Of a DNA stretch of 5,253 bases, positions 4,504 to 5,253 are shown one piece after another (position 1 is the first letter of the stretch; each line of letters starts with the position of its first letter). The notes below the pieces were generated by a model. The model made no database searches. It saw nothing but the letters and a program-made list of their open reading frames with translations, and was not told the DNA's origin. The stretch is from an uncultured Planctomycetaceae bacterium (GTDB lineage Bacteria > Planctomycetota > Planctomycetia > Pirellulales > JACPPG01): the NCBI GenBank assembly GCA_945957305.1, contig CAMFLN010000308.1:1-5253 (forward strand), in the 5' to 3' direction. The position numbers and the translations under genes were made by a program.

Positions 4504-5253
4504 CAATGCTGAGACTTCTGGAAACACTTTGCTCGCTGTCTTTGCAAGTGGCGGTCGTTGTGGCTGCGACAGGCTATCTGGCTCGGCGCTTTGGCCAAAC
4601 TGATCGCCTCCGCGACCAGTTGTGGAACGGCTGCTGGCTAGCCTTGGTGTTGATTTGCGTCGGAGATGTTTGTTTCCCCCACCCCCGTTTGTTACCGGTG
4701 CCAGCCGCCGTGTGCGGACCCGAACTCGGGTTGACAGTCGAACAGCAAGTTAATGCTCTTAGCTGGTTGGCCGGGCTGTGGCTGGCGGGCGCGTCAGTGA
4801 TGCTGGCGCGTCTTGTGCTGGGAGCGCTCCGCACAGTCTGGCTGATACGGCAGGCTCGCCCGATCGAAGCCGATCGCCTGCCGCAGCCTTGGGGTCTGCG
4901 TCCTGTAACGGACAACGGCGCGGCGACATCAGGAGCCACGGACGCCATTCGTTTTCTTTCAACCGGGGAAACCCTCAGTCCGTTTTGCTGGCAATTGCAC
5001 CGACCAACGATCGTGCTGCCCGAGGTCGTGCTGTCGTTTTCGGCCGAAGAACTGGTTGCGGTGATTCGCCACGAGGCCGCGCATCTGACCTATGCCCATC
5101 CGCTGTGGCTGTTTGTGCAGCGCCTTGTCGAATCGGTCTTGTGGTTTCACCCCGCGTTGTGGTGGGCGGCACGTCGGGCCTGTGCCTCGCGCGAGTTTGT
5201 GTGTGACAGTGCCGCCGCGAACATGCCGGGTGAGGCGGCAGCGCTTTTGCGAA
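4500..5253 (+). CDS. BlaR1-like M56 membrane metallopeptidase (3' truncated)
   Basis: The frame starts at ATG 4500, overlapping the repressor stop (ATGA), and runs off the window; 251 residues are visible. ATG 4506 is an alternative start. Three hydrophobic segments lie at about 9-28, 42-59 and 87-110, followed by a soluble zinc-peptidase region. The catalytic HEAAH is at residues 191-195 and the third zinc ligand is probably Glu232 in SREFVCD, matching the usual EREFACD motif of M56. The segment HPLWLFVQRLVESVLWFHPALWWAARRA between them fits the family. In BlaR1/MecR1 this domain cuts the partner repressor after a signal is sensed. The C-terminal part, where a penicillin-binding or other sensor domain would be, lies outside the window, so the ligand cannot be inferred. 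It is translationally coupled to the upstream repressor. Confidence 0.92.
   Translation, partial: MTMLRLLETLCSLSLQVAVVVAATGYLARRFGQTDRLRDQLWNGCWLALVLICVGDVCFPHPRLLPVPAAVCGPELGLTVEQQVNALSWLAGLWLAGASVMLARLVLGALRTVWLIRQARPIEADRLPQPWGLRPVTDNGAATSGATDAIRFLSTGETLSPFCWQLHRPTIVLPEVVLSFSAEELVAVIRHEAAHLTYAHPLWLFVQRLVESVLWFHPALWWAARRACASREFVCDSAAANMPGEAAALLR

Noticed and set aside
4574..4948. Long minus-strand open frames opposite the M56, DUF1559 and SDR genes.
   Set aside because: They lie antisense to well-supported genes, carry no recognisable motif, and reflect the GC-rich codon pattern of the opposite strand.

Overview
The window looks like planctomycete chromosome. The strongest marker is a DUF1559 protein with a type IV pilin-like N-terminus, a family hugely expanded in Planctomycetes. 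Supporting evidence is the N-terminus of an integrase type I know from that phylum (VPKYR..H..SG.AVVT ... DHYLG ... EYDRL.GEWL), a BlaI/M56 pair of the kind common there, and moderately high GC. No rRNA, tRNA, CRISPR array or intact insertion sequence was seen. All intact genes are on the + strand.

Positions 1-1574 hold a compact module: the 3' part of an ECF-type sigma factor with a cysteine-containing C-terminal tail, a classical short-chain dehydrogenase (SDR), and a DUF1330 protein. Between the sigma gene and the SDR is a sequence that closely resembles an ECF promoter (TGTCACA, 15 bases, TGTC). It is placed so that transcription would begin just before the SDR ribosome binding site. The simplest reading is that the sigma factor switches on the SDR-DUF1330 pair. 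A 17-base palindrome over the DUF1330 stop codon ends the module.

Positions 1575-3158 look like accessory, decaying DNA. They hold a near-perfect 24-base palindrome, an integrase truncated after about 75 recognisable residues, and a likely C-terminal remnant of the same integrase in another frame. That remnant ends in an ATGA overlap with an unrecognised 162-residue protein. A 430-base stretch follows with no intact gene, containing a hairpin and a possible minus-strand gene fossil resembling small phage-type proteins.

Positions 3159-5253 return to ordinary planctomycete content: the DUF1559 pilin-like protein, a BlaI/MecI-type repressor, and, overlapping it by ATGA, the N-terminal 251 residues of its BlaR1-like M56 membrane metallopeptidase partner, which runs off the window. 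These last two would form a protease-controlled derepression switch whose target genes are not visible here.

No wholly new system is proven. The best leads are the ECF promoter/SDR/DUF1330 module, the 24-base palindrome before the integrase fossil, and the unrecognised protein coupled to that fossil.
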